A stretch of 64,000 nucleotides of DNA from Microvirga makkahensis (GTDB lineage: Bacteria > Pseudomonadota > Alphaproteobacteria > Rhizobiales > Beijerinckiaceae): assembly GCF_009830105.1 (NCBI RefSeq), contig NZ_WURB01000025.1:1-64000 (forward strand). The letters run 5' to 3'. Below are positions 16,511 through 24,698 of this stretch, piece by piece; positions within the stretch are counted from its first letter, which is position 1; the number at the start of each line of letters is the position of its first letter. Below the pieces are notes generated by a model, which made no database searches, was not told the origin of the DNA, and saw nothing but the letters and a program-made list of their open reading frames with translations. The position numbers and the translations under genes were made by a program.

Positions 16511-17455
16511 ATGCTCACTCGCAGAACCGCTATGGCCGCCTTGGTCTCGGCAACCATTGCCCTTTCGTGGCTCTCAGTCCCTGCCTTGGCCCAAGCCCAG
16601 AAGCTGAAGGTCGTAGCCTCGTTCTCGATCCTGGCCGATCTCACGAGCCAGGTCGGCGGCGATCGGATCGAGGTGAGCGCTCTCGTCGGCCCAGACGGGG
16701 ACGCCCATGTGTTCTCGCCCAAGCCCGCCGATGCCAAAATGGTCGCCGATGCCCGGGTCGTAGTGATGAATGGTCTTGGCTTCGAGGGCTGGATGAACCG
16801 TCTGGTCAGGTCGTCGGGAAGCAAGGCTGCTCTCGTGACAGCCAGCACGGGCGTGAAGCCGCTCCGGAACGAGGAGCACGTGCATGGCCATGGGCGCGGT
16901 CATGACCATGCGGGTCACAGCCATGGCGAGTTCGATCCCCATGCTTGGCAGGATGTTGCCAACGCCAAAATCTACGTCAGGAACATTCGTGACGGGCTGA
17001 CCAAAGCGGATCCTGGGGGGAAGGAGGTGTACGAGGCCAATGCCAAGGCCTACCTCGCCAGGCTCGATGCACTCGATGCCGAGGTAAAGGCCACCGTCGG
17101 ATCGATCCCGCAGGAGCGGCGAAAGGTCATCACGACCCATGATGCCTTTGGCTACTTCGCCAGGGCCTATGGCTTGGAATTCCTGTCGCCGCAGGGTGTC
17201 TCGACCGACGCCGAAGCCTCCGCCGCGGACGTGGCGAGGATCGTGCGCCAGATCAAGGCCGAGCGCATCCCGGCGGTGTTCCTGGAGAATGTCTCGGATC
17301 CGCGCCTGATCGAGCGCATCTCCAAGGAGTCGGGAGCCCGGATCGGCGGACGGCTCTACTCCGATGCCCTGTCGGGGCCGCAAGGGTCAGCCGGCACCTA
17401 CATCGACATGATCCGCAGCAACGTGACGGAAATCGCGAAGGCGCTCGTGAGCTGA
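16511..17455 (+). CDS. Zinc ABC transporter substrate-binding protein (ZnuA/AztC-like)
   Basis: A 314-residue periplasmic cluster A-I metal-binding protein. Signal peptide 1-28 ends VPALAQA. Zinc ligands of the family are present: His in GDAHVFSP, His in FDPHAWQD, His in TTHDAFGYF and Asp near the C-terminus (GRLYSDALSG). A His-rich loop (EEHVHGHGRGHDHAGHSH) lies before the second ligand. The segment STDAEASAADVARIV resembles the AztC branch. AGGAGA before the ATG fixes the start. It is 41 bases after zur and probably co-transcribed. No permease or ATPase (ZnuB/ZnuC or AztA/AztB) follows; they must be elsewhere, or the protein serves another role. A palindromic terminator follows. Confidence 0.9.
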   Translation: MLTRRTAMAALVSATIALSWLSVPALAQAQKLKVVASFSILADLTSQVGGDRIEVSALVGPDGDAHVFSPKPADAKMVADARVVVMNGLGFEGWMNRLVRSSGSKAALVTASTGVKPLRNEEHVHGHGRGHDHAGHSHGEFDPHAWQDVANAKIYVRNIRDGLTKADPGGKEVYEANAKAYLARLDALDAEVKATVGSIPQERRKVITTHDAFGYFARAYGLEFLSPQGVSTDAEASAADVARIVRQIKAERIPAVFLENVSDPRLIERISKESGARIGGRLYSDALSGPQGSAGTYIDMIRSNVTEIAKALVS

Positions 17456-17488
17456 CAGATTAGCCATAAAGCAATGCCCTCCACATCG

Positions 17489-17514
17489 AAGTCAGGCCAA
17501 CGTTGGCCTGACTT
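17489..17514 (+). terminator. Palindromic terminator after znuA
   Basis: A perfect 26-base palindrome (12-base arms AAGTCAGGCCAA around CG) lies 33 bases after the znuA stop. The downstream side ends CTTTGCC, giving only a short T run. It likely terminates the zur-znuA transcript. Confidence 0.65.
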
Positions 17515-17603
17515 TGCCGCGGCACACGCTTCATCACGCCCAATGTCCGATGTGTGTCAATTTTTGAAATGCCGGCCGCTCAATGAACGTCAGCGAGGAT
17601 CGC

Positions 17604-17810
17604 TCAGAAGACGAGAGAGCGATGCACTTGCATCCCAGCCCAGGCGCCGTCACCCACTGCAAGCGAGACCGAATGCGGCGTACGAGCTGCATCGCCGCAG
17701 GCGAAGGCACCCCGAACGGACGTCTCCTTCGTGGCATCCGTCCGGATCTGGAAGCCCAAAGCTGTTTCCTCAAGGACGCAGCCCAGCCCGCTGGCGGTCG
17801 CCTTCGGGTC
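17604..17810 (-). pseudogene. Thioredoxin-reductase-like FAD oxidoreductase, C-terminal remnant
   Basis: About 68 codons encode the C-terminal end of a thioredoxin-reductase-like NAD(P)/FAD oxidoreductase: GFQIRTDATKETSVRGAFACGD, then SLAVGDGAWAGMQVHRSL. The FACGDAA segment is the second FAD-binding motif. The remaining ~230 residues are absent upstream, so only the 3' end survives. Confidence 0.75.
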
Positions 17811-18951
17811 AGACCAAGAAGTAGAGATGAATAAAGGAAGGTCCGTTTTCATGTCTTCCTGAGATCCTTGATGCACCTAACCCGCCGAAGCAGCCCCTCT
17901 CAGATCGGTGCCGCTGAAGTCGCTGGCTCACCGACGTCTCGAAGCCTTCTATGATTCCGAACGGGGAATTTCCCTGCTTGTCCAATCGCTTACCTGTTGC
18001 CTGGTGGTCGTTGCTGCCGATTTCCGGAATCATCGGTGTTGCGGTAATGACCTAGGCCGAGGAGCTCGAGCAGGCGTTCAACAGACGGTCGAACTCGTGC
18101 GTTCCGGCCCACATTCTCGAGCGGCTCCTTGGTCTGCCGCATTGGCCCGAACACGAGGGGCTGCTGCCGAACTGGGCCAGGCACTGGGACCACCTCATCA
18201 TCTCAGCCCTTGGCGGCAGGAGAACTGCATCTCAGTGTAGAGAGCCGCGACTGCCTCTGCATCATTTGCATTGAAAGCTTGAGCAGACTTGTCGTTCAAG
18301 CTCTGAAGGGTGGCTTTGTCCTTGGTTCCACTGGGCGTCGCGAGGCATAGACACCCGGCTGGCAGGAGTGCCGGAACACGCAGGGGAGGCCTCCCGCCGA
18401 ATCATCAAGACCTACGTGATACTGCCGAGACTGGCTGCCACCGGGGCTTTGAGTACCTATTCGGGATGAGAGACTGGCGGCAGGCCGCTATGGTTTGATG
18501 CTGCCAATCGCAGAGGCGATGACGGCAGATCAAGCTCATGGAGTGCACACAAATGGGCTTCCAGATCGCCCAGTCCCATCATGAAGTGCAAATCGAGCCT
18601 AAGACACTGGTCAGCAGCGACCCGGCCTCCAGGGTCTATGCAGAGGCCCGAACCTCGTTACAGACTAGAACGAGGTCGATGTCCTCGCTCAACTTTCCAA
18701 AAAGCAAGAGCGAAGCGGAATTCGCCTTGATTATGGGAGAGGTAGTCAATGAATGCGGCATTCCTTCTTTGGCCTTCAAGCCCCCTCATCCGTCGATTCG
18801 GATTTGGCCATCCCGCGAAATTCGCATTTGGCCCGTCCGTGACGGGGTTTTCGGCAGAGCCGAGGCGGATGAGGCGGAGCGACATGAGATTCTGACAGGA
18901 AACGGAGCAATCAGCGCAGAGAGAGAGCGGGCCAGAGCATTCTGAGAGCTC
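17811..18951. other. Non-coding/decayed region
   Basis: No frame here has a ribosome binding site together with a recognisable domain. The only structured element is a pair of 24-base direct repeats (18796-18843). The stretch looks like leftover DNA between mobile-element remnants. Confidence 0.5.
18796..18843. repeat. Two 24-base imperfect direct repeats (IS21-end-like)
   Basis: Two adjacent units, each beginning ATTCG(G/C)ATTTGGCC, match in 18 of 24 positions. Multiple short repeats of this kind occur at the ends of IS21-family elements, so this may be a stranded terminus; no istA/istB gene is present beside it. Confidence 0.4.
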
Positions 18952-19323
18952 TCACTCGGCGTGAGGGACAATTCCCCTCATCCAGAGTTCCAGCTTGGTC
19001 GTCCAAATCTCGCCTCGGACCTTTCCCAGCTTCGCCTGCAGCCTCTCCTGCTGGACAGTTAGGCGGTCATATCGGATCAGCAGCTCGGCCACCGTCATTC
19101 TGGTTAGGCCAGAAAGCTGATCCTGCTTGCCCATGCTCTCCGCCAACAATGCCCGCAAGCGTGCCAGTCGCGTCGGCCCCATGCCTGGGAGCGTTAGCCA
19201 CTGGGTATCGAGAATCTGGACAATCTCATGGAGAGTGGGGGAACGGCCTTGGAACTCGGTTTGGATAGCGTGCTGAACCGGTTTGGGGAGGCGATCGAGG
19301 GGAAAGGGATCACTCAACAGCAT
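18952..19323 (-). CDS. Hypothetical protein with a helix-hairpin-helix-like segment
   Basis: A 123-residue frame with coherent, non-repetitive composition. The segment TLPGMGPTRLARLRALL resembles a helix-hairpin-helix (LPGxGPxxLxxL) as in DNA-binding proteins or the RNA polymerase alpha C-terminal domain; the C-terminal half (LLIRYDRLTVQQERLQAKLGKVRGE) is charged and could form a coiled coil. AGGTGTGAG precedes the ATG at 19323. I do not recognise the family. It stands alone in the decay zone and could be a small accessory regulator. Confidence 0.5.
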   Translation of the reverse strand: MLLSDPFPLDRLPKPVQHAIQTEFQGRSPTLHEIVQILDTQWLTLPGMGPTRLARLRALLAESMGKQDQLSGLTRMTVAELLIRYDRLTVQQERLQAKLGKVRGEIWTTKLELWMRGIVPHAE

Positions 19324-19488
19324 CTCACACCTGCCAATGGCTCTATCGATCGATCAGCGTCAGGGTAAACATGACGACGATCGAGTGATCGTCTCCCAAT
19401 CACGCTCAGGGGTACAGGACTCCAAGAGGGATACTCTTCCAGGACTACCCTCGGCACGACAGAATGCCTGGCAAGTTGCGCTCTCCGA

Positions 19489-19806
19489 TCAAGCATCGTC
19501 TTGCGCTGTACCGGATCGATGGGGAACTAAGCATCCGGCAAAGCCGGAAGTCGGTAAGGATGGGGCAGTGCCAATACCTAAAGCCGCGGGAGGTGGAAGT
19601 CTGAACTGCGCCTCTGGCTCGTTAACGCTGTCCCGCGCCTGCATGATTACCACGACCACCCTCATTCCCGCTCGTCTCCGATCTGCAGCTTCTTTGAGTG
19701 TGACCAAAAGCGCCTGTTCTTCAGTCGGGTACGTCGCAATGATGTCTCCCTCATACGCAACCAGCCAAAGATCCATCCTTGTGCGTGTGACCGTGAAGCG
19801 TTCCAT
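19489..19806 (-). CDS. Hypothetical small protein
   Basis: A 105-residue frame. The N-terminal 60 residues (LWLVAYEGDIIATYPTEEQAL, then LKEAADRRRAGMRVVVVIMQ) have the alternating strand/helix pattern of small proteins that read like DUF2188 (a short beta-beta-alpha-beta fold); the C-terminal 40 residues look disordered. No partner is evident nearby. The ATG at 19806 has no strong ribosome binding site, so the exact start is uncertain. Confidence 0.45.
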   Translation of the reverse strand: MERFTVTRTRMDLWLVAYEGDIIATYPTEEQALLVTLKEAADRRRAGMRVVVVIMQARDSVNEPEAQFRLPPPAALGIGTAPSLPTSGFAGCLVPHRSGTAQDDA

Positions 19807-20589
19807 GACTGTGACTCTCTGGCTGCATCAAAGCCAAGCCTAAATGCCGACCCTTTCCTCTGCTTAGGTCCCAAGGGAGTAGAGCAACGCTAAAGAGGCT
19901 TAGCGCAATATCCGCGATGATGGCTGACGAGCGCTCGCCCATCCGGCACCACTTGGTACTGCACAAGCACGATCCGGAACGGCGCCTTGCGCGGTTCCAC
20001 GCGCGATGATCGAGCGGGCCTCCCTCGGAACCGTGCGCTTGGTTACGCAACTGGGGCCAGATCGGCACCAATGGGCAGTGACACTGCCCATTTTGACGTG
20101 AGGCACAGGCGATCTACGGATGTAGTTGGCAATCCGCTTTGGGCATGAGAGGGGGCTTATGTCTTTCGCCGCACCCCTGAGGGCGTCTGCATCCAGCCGT
20201 TCACTGTCTGATCCGGAGGAGATCGGGGGGTAACATCGCCCAACGAGGGCTTGCCTGATCTGATCGGACGGCAAGGGCATGCACCGTGCCCGGCCGGCGA
20301 GTGGATCCGGCAGGGCTGGTTCTGCCATATTGGACGGGCTCGGGTGACCCAGAAGCGGAGAGCAGGGTGTGAGGTTGCAACCCTGCCGCGCAGCCTAGGA
20401 GCGTCACACCTCATTGGCGGCACTCGAGCAGCCTCTCAGCTTTCGCAGTTCCCAGGTAGCCACGAAGCGCCGGTAGCCTCCTCGGCCCGATCGACCATCT
20501 TCCGGTCTGTTTCCCGCGGCGGATCCACTCTGCCTTCCACGACGGTGCTATGGATGCCCCGCTGCCAGTGCTAGATGCCGCAGTTTCCT
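19807..20589. other. Non-coding/decayed region
   Basis: Nearly 800 bases between the small hypothetical gene and the IS110 remnant without a supported gene. Open frames on either strand are short, mutually overlapping and lack domains. Confidence 0.4.
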
Positions 20590-21160
20590 CTGCAGCAGCG
20601 CCGGCCGCCACCAACTTGCCGCGTCTCCTCCTGATGCGCACGAAGAAGGCCCGCACTGGGCCAGGCACGCGGGAGATCACCCAGGCCGTCATGACCAGCA
20701 TCGAGCGGGCCATGAGCCCGTCCTTGCTTGCCGATGCGGCCGTGGTAAGCGGGTCTGTCACCGGACCGCCGCACCCGAGGAAGGAGCCTGACGTCGCTCA
20801 CCAGTTTCTGCGACGAGGAGAAGCGCTAGATGTCGCCGATCGCCCCAGGACGCTCATGGCCAATGTGGCGTTCCCCCGCTTGATCGTCGTCAACCGCCTG
20901 ACCTGCGATTGGCGAGAGCCTTCTAAGCGAGCCTCTTGTCCAGTTCAGCGCCAAGCCGGTCCAGCTCACCGGCATGGCGCAGAACAGTGCGCGCTACCAC
21001 AGGCCTCCATAGCCATTGTTCAGGGCCGCTGGGCCGCAAAGAAGGTGAGAACCTGTGCCGCCGCCGCTTCCTGCGGAACAGGACCGCTCCGGATGCGTCG
21101 GCGCCGTGAACCCGGAAGACGCTCTTCGCCAAGTCCAACCCGATCGTGCCAACCTCTCCC
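20590..21160 (-). pseudogene. IS110-family transposase, decayed
   Basis: The N-terminal end (GTIGLDLAKSVFRVHGADASG at about 21064-21160) and a C-terminal piece (GLMARSMLVMTAWVISRVPG and VRAFFVRIRRRRGK at about 20590-20725) of an IS110-type DEDD transposase are recognisable in order on the minus strand, in different frames and with most of the middle lost. A short frame-shifted VLTFFAAQRP piece follows the N-terminal part. The element is much shorter than the usual 1.2-1.5 kb and non-functional. Confidence 0.75.
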
Positions 21161-21408
21161 AGGGACGCTTCCCTCAAGTGGTGGTTCCACACCTCCGCTT
21201 TGGCACACCGAGGCCGTTCGGGGCGACCCCATCAAAGCCTGCGCGAGGCGTGCAGCATGGCGGGGGCGCTTCCTGCGCCGAAGCCTCGTCCGCTCCATCG
21301 TCCCGGAGAGCCCAATGGGCCCGGGCTTCCAACAGGGCTCCGGTACATGGACGACGTCCGCTATGTCATCCTCGTCGTTCGTGGAGTGTCCGAAGTCGGG
21401 GAGGGCGC

Positions 21409-22173
21409 TCAGTCTCTGAAGCGCTTGAGCAAATCGTCTGAGGCATTGCGCAGCAGGCCCATATCGACGCCGACGGCCACAAAGGAGAAACCCCATTCCA
21501 GATAACGTCGCGCGTCTTCCTCGATGGGAGCGAGAATGCCTGCCGCCTTACCGAGCTTGCGGCACTTTTCAACGGCAGAGCGGATCGCCGCCTGCACCTC
21601 CGGGTGTGCCGCATTGCCGAGACGTCCAAGATCGGCCGAGAGGTCCGAGGGGCCGATGAAGATGCCATCGACCCCGTCAACGGCGGCAATGGCCTCAAGA
21701 CGCTTGAGGGCGGCGCCGGTCTCGAGCTGCACAAGAAGGCATAGTTCATCATTCACACGGCGGAAGTAATCCGTCACGCGGCCGTAGCGGTTGGCCCGCG
21801 AACTCATCGACACGCCACGGATGCCGTGCGGTGGATACCGCATTGAACGAACGGCCTGCAGCGCCTCATCCTCGTTCTGGACGAAGGGAACGAGCAGTGT
21901 TTGTGCCCCCGCGTCGAGAAAGCGTTTGATGAGAACCGGATCATTCCAGGCCGGGCGGACCACGGCCTCCGTCTTCGTGCCTATCATAGCTCGCATCTGC
22001 GAAACGATGTCCGGCAATTCAATCGGCGTGTGCTCCGTATCGAGCAGGATCCAGTCATAGCCCGCGTGCCCCAGCATTTCGACGGCGGCGGCGCTGCCTG
22101 TGGAGCTCCAAAGCCCGATCTGTCTCTGCTGATTGAGAATTGCGCGTTTGAAGGCGTTCGCAGGAATGTCCAT
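21409..22173 (-). CDS. HpcH/HpaI family aldolase
   Basis: A 254-residue class II pyruvate aldolase. Markers: DWILLDTEHTP (catalytic His near residue 45), EAVVRPAWND (substrate Arg), LVQLETGAAL (metal Glu) and IFIGPSDLSADLG (metal Asp). Family members (HpaI, GarL, RhmA) split 2-keto-3-deoxy sugar acids or 4-hydroxy-2-oxo acids into pyruvate or a homologue plus an aldehyde; the natural substrate here is unknown. GAGAGGAC precedes the ATG. It is divergent from an Ldh-family dehydrogenase and a TAXI transporter across a 323-base gap, suggesting a shared promoter region and a shared catabolic route. Confidence 0.9.
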   Translation of the reverse strand: MDIPANAFKRAILNQQRQIGLWSSTGSAAAVEMLGHAGYDWILLDTEHTPIELPDIVSQMRAMIGTKTEAVVRPAWNDPVLIKRFLDAGAQTLLVPFVQNEDEALQAVRSMRYPPHGIRGVSMSSRANRYGRVTDYFRRVNDELCLLVQLETGAALKRLEAIAAVDGVDGIFIGPSDLSADLGRLGNAAHPEVQAAIRSAVEKCRKLGKAAGILAPIEEDARRYLEWGFSFVAVGVDMGLLRNASDDLLKRFRD

Positions 22174-22496
22174 CGGTTATTGTCCTCTCCGTTCCTTATA
22201 GTCTTTGATAACACCCTGCGGATCCTGGCCGCCAGTCATGATGTCAGTCGATTCTGGAACGTTGTGAAGAGTTATGGAGAGATATTCTGTTCGGTGGCGG
22301 AGGTGTTTTCATATCAATTCCCAAGGGAGTCAGAACTTAACTTGACAAGCTCCACTCTGGGTGGAACGCTCACGTGGACCTGTAGATATGGATGTTTATC
22401 GGAGCAGCCTTGGTGCTACGAGAGCGGTCTCAGTCACGTGGATCCCCTCATCTCCGTCGGCCGTTAGAGCCGGCCAAAGAAGGGTGAGGTTGCGCA
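22174..22496. promoter_or_regulatory. Divergent promoter region aldolase/dehydrogenase
   Basis: 323 bases between the divergent aldolase and Ldh-family genes. TTGACA at 22342-22347 could be a -35 box for the rightward operon, but no convincing -10 follows at 17 bases. No clear dyad operator was seen and no regulator gene adjoins. Confidence 0.35.
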
Positions 22497-23582
22497 TTGA
22501 TCCAGCGGATCCTCACGGTCCCGGCGGAGCTCCTCCAGCGTCAGATGTCGCTTGTGCTCGAAGCCTGGGGAATGCCGAAAGAGGATGCGGCTGTCACAGC
22601 GGATGTGTTGACCCATGCTGACCTGATGGGGATCGATAGCCATGGCATCACCCTGCTGCCTCTTTATGACGAACTGATCCATTCCGGGCGGTTGGAGCCC
22701 AAGGCGCAGACGCGAATCGAACGCTCCTTCGGCGCTACGGCAGTGATCAACGGGGGCGGGGGATTAGGTCAGGTACCGTCCGTGCGGGCCATGGATCTCG
22801 CGATGGAGAAGGCGCGCGCTTTCGGCATCGGCGCGGTCGGGGTTCGCGATTCCAACCATTACGGGGCAGCAGGGTTCTATGCTCTTCGCGCCGCCCAAGC
22901 CGGGCTCATCGGGCTGTCCACGTCCGCCGTCTACAAGGCTTCCATTGTGCCGATCTTCGGACGTGAGCCACGGCTCGGCACCAATCCGCTCGCTTTCGCT
23001 GCACCGGGGCGCCGTAATAAACCTTTTCTCCTGGATATGGCGACGAGCACCATCGCTATTGGAAAGCTGAAGCTCGCTGCCCGTGAAGGGAAGAGCCTGA
23101 GAGAGGGCTGGGCTCTCGACCGGGACGGGCGGCCGCAACACGATCCCGAGCGGGCCCTCGTCGACCGCCTGATGACGCCTCTCGGCGGCTCCCGCGCCAT
23201 GGGCGGTCACAAGGGCTACGGTCTCGCAGCCATGGTGGAGGTTCTCTCGACCCTTCTCTCGGGCGCGAGCTTTGCGCCGCTTCGCGACCCGCAGGCGGAC
23301 CGCTTCGATGTCGGCCATTTCCATATGGCAATCCATCCTGATGTTTTTCGCGAGGCCGGCGAATTCGCCGACGATCTCGATAGATTCATCGACTGCCTAC
23401 ACGCCACCTCTCCTGCCGATGCGGACCAGCCCGTTCTGGTTCCAGGCGATCCCGAACACGGCACTTTCGAGCGGCGGTCACGCGAGGGCATTCCCGTTCC
23501 CGCCTCCATGGTGCAGTCCGTTGCGGACATCGCACGCAAGTGCGGCGCAGAGTTTCTGCTGTCTTCCGAACTGGAAGAATGA
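22497..23582 (+). CDS. Malate/L-lactate dehydrogenase (Ldh) family oxidoreductase
   Basis: A 361-residue NAD(P)-dependent 2-hydroxyacid/imino acid reductase of the Ldh/YlbC/ComC family, distinct from Rossmann-fold lactate dehydrogenases. Markers: ADLMGIDSHGI (substrate-binding, about residues 42-52), DSNHYGAAGFYAL, GTNPLAFAAPG and GGHKGYGLAAMVE. Relatives reduce pyruvate-like acids, sulfolactate, ureidoglycolate or delta1-piperideine-2-carboxylate. The start is TTG at 22497: homologues need the ILTVPAELLQRQM segment, no ATG lies upstream in frame, and GGTGAGG sits before it. It heads the operon with the TAXI-TRAP genes and likely oxidises the imported acid. Confidence 0.87.
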   Translation: MIQRILTVPAELLQRQMSLVLEAWGMPKEDAAVTADVLTHADLMGIDSHGITLLPLYDELIHSGRLEPKAQTRIERSFGATAVINGGGGLGQVPSVRAMDLAMEKARAFGIGAVGVRDSNHYGAAGFYALRAAQAGLIGLSTSAVYKASIVPIFGREPRLGTNPLAFAAPGRRNKPFLLDMATSTIAIGKLKLAAREGKSLREGWALDRDGRPQHDPERALVDRLMTPLGGSRAMGGHKGYGLAAMVEVLSTLLSGASFAPLRDPQADRFDVGHFHMAIHPDVFREAGEFADDLDRFIDCLHATSPADADQPVLVPGDPEHGTFERRSREGIPVPASMVQSVADIARKCGAEFLLSSELEE

Positions 23583-23634
23583 AAGGCCGTGGCGGCTCGA
23601 TCCGCTACGGAATAACGATACGATGGAGGAAACG

Positions 23635-24582
23635 ATGATGCTACGGACTACGCTGCTCGCCACCGCCGCCTCGATGATCGCATTCGGAGCGCAGGCCGCG
23701 GACCTGCGGCTGATGACTGGGCCACAGGGAGGCGTCTGGGTGCCACTCGGAGGCCAGCTGAAAGAACTATGGGAGAAGGCTATTCCCGGCACGAATGTGC
23801 AACCGCTCCCTGGCGCGGGCATCGCCAATGTCCGGGGCATCGACGAGGGCAAGGCCGATGTAGGTTTCGGCAACTCGATTTCCACCGTCGACGGGCTTGC
23901 CGGCAACGCTCCATTCCCCAAGCCGCAAACCAACGTGTGCAATGTGGCGTCGCTCTATCCCCAGTACTTCCAGATGCTAGTGCCTGCGGATTCGGGGATT
24001 GAGAAGGTCACCGACCTGAAGGGCAAGTCGATTACGACCCAGCCGCGAGGCAACACGGGCGAGTTGATCACGCAGCAGCTGCTGAAAGCGCATGGCATGA
24101 GCTACAGCGACGTGAAGGTCAGCTACGTTTCCTACACCGACTCTGTCGAGCAGATGAAGGACGGGCATGCGCAGGCCTTCACACTTGGCACGGCCATCCC
24201 GTCCGGGGCCGTGATGGATCTCGCCTCTGCGCGGGATGTGAAGCTCCTCGACCTGTCGGGCAGCCTGCCCGAGATGAAGAAGATGAATCCGGGCTATACT
24301 CTCGTGACCGTGCCCAAGAACACCTATCCGAAGCAGGACAAGGATGTGCAGGTGATCGGCTATGCGACCCACCTCGTGGCCTCCTGCAGCCTTCCGGAGG
24401 AGATGGTCTACAAGATGACGAAGGCCGTCGCCGACAACATCCCGTCCCTGGCGGCTACGAGCAAGGCCATATCCGGCCTCACGCCGAAGGGTATGGCGGA
24501 GGATATCGGTGTGCCCTTCCACCCGGGCGCGGCGAAGTTCTACCAGGAGCAGGGCATTGCCGTGAAGGCCAAGAACTCCTGA
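23635..24582 (+). CDS. TAXI family TRAP transporter substrate-binding protein
   Basis: A 315-residue periplasmic protein with a 20-residue signal peptide (TTLLATAASMIAFGAQA). The TAXI signature appears as LMTGPQGGVWVPLGGQL at the mature N-terminus and GIANVRGIDEGKADVGFGNS shortly after. TAXI proteins bind carboxylates (glutamate, alpha-ketoglutarate in the few studied) and feed fused TRAP permeases using an ion gradient. GGAGGAAACG lies immediately before the ATG pair at 23635. The permease gene follows after 116 bases with a small hairpin at the stop codon. Confidence 0.9.
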   Translation: MMLRTTLLATAASMIAFGAQAADLRLMTGPQGGVWVPLGGQLKELWEKAIPGTNVQPLPGAGIANVRGIDEGKADVGFGNSISTVDGLAGNAPFPKPQTNVCNVASLYPQYFQMLVPADSGIEKVTDLKGKSITTQPRGNTGELITQQLLKAHGMSYSDVKVSYVSYTDSVEQMKDGHAQAFTLGTAIPSGAVMDLASARDVKLLDLSGSLPEMKKMNPGYTLVTVPKNTYPKQDKDVQVIGYATHLVASCSLPEEMVYKMTKAVADNIPSLAATSKAISGLTPKGMAEDIGVPFHPGAAKFYQEQGIAVKAKNS

Positions 24583-24598
24583 TCAGGAAGTCCTGATC
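24581..24598 (+). terminator. Intercistronic stem-loop after TAXI gene
   Basis: GATCAGGA-AG-TCCTGATC overlaps the stop codon; it can form a 6-7 bp hairpin. No T tract follows, so it probably stabilises the binding-protein mRNA segment relative to the permease, as in many binding-protein operons. Confidence 0.45.
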
Positions 24599-24698
24599 GA
24601 GCGCTCTTGATGGAAAGTATCGTGCCCCATGCCGCGCCGGCGGGAGGAGCGCGATACTTCGGGAAATTCCTATCGCCTGAGTACGCGGGCTTGCCTCG

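Noticed and set aside
17908-18350. Short frames in the 17.9-18.4 kb gap on both strands
   Set aside because: No ribosome binding site or known motif; similar-length frames occur in all phases here.
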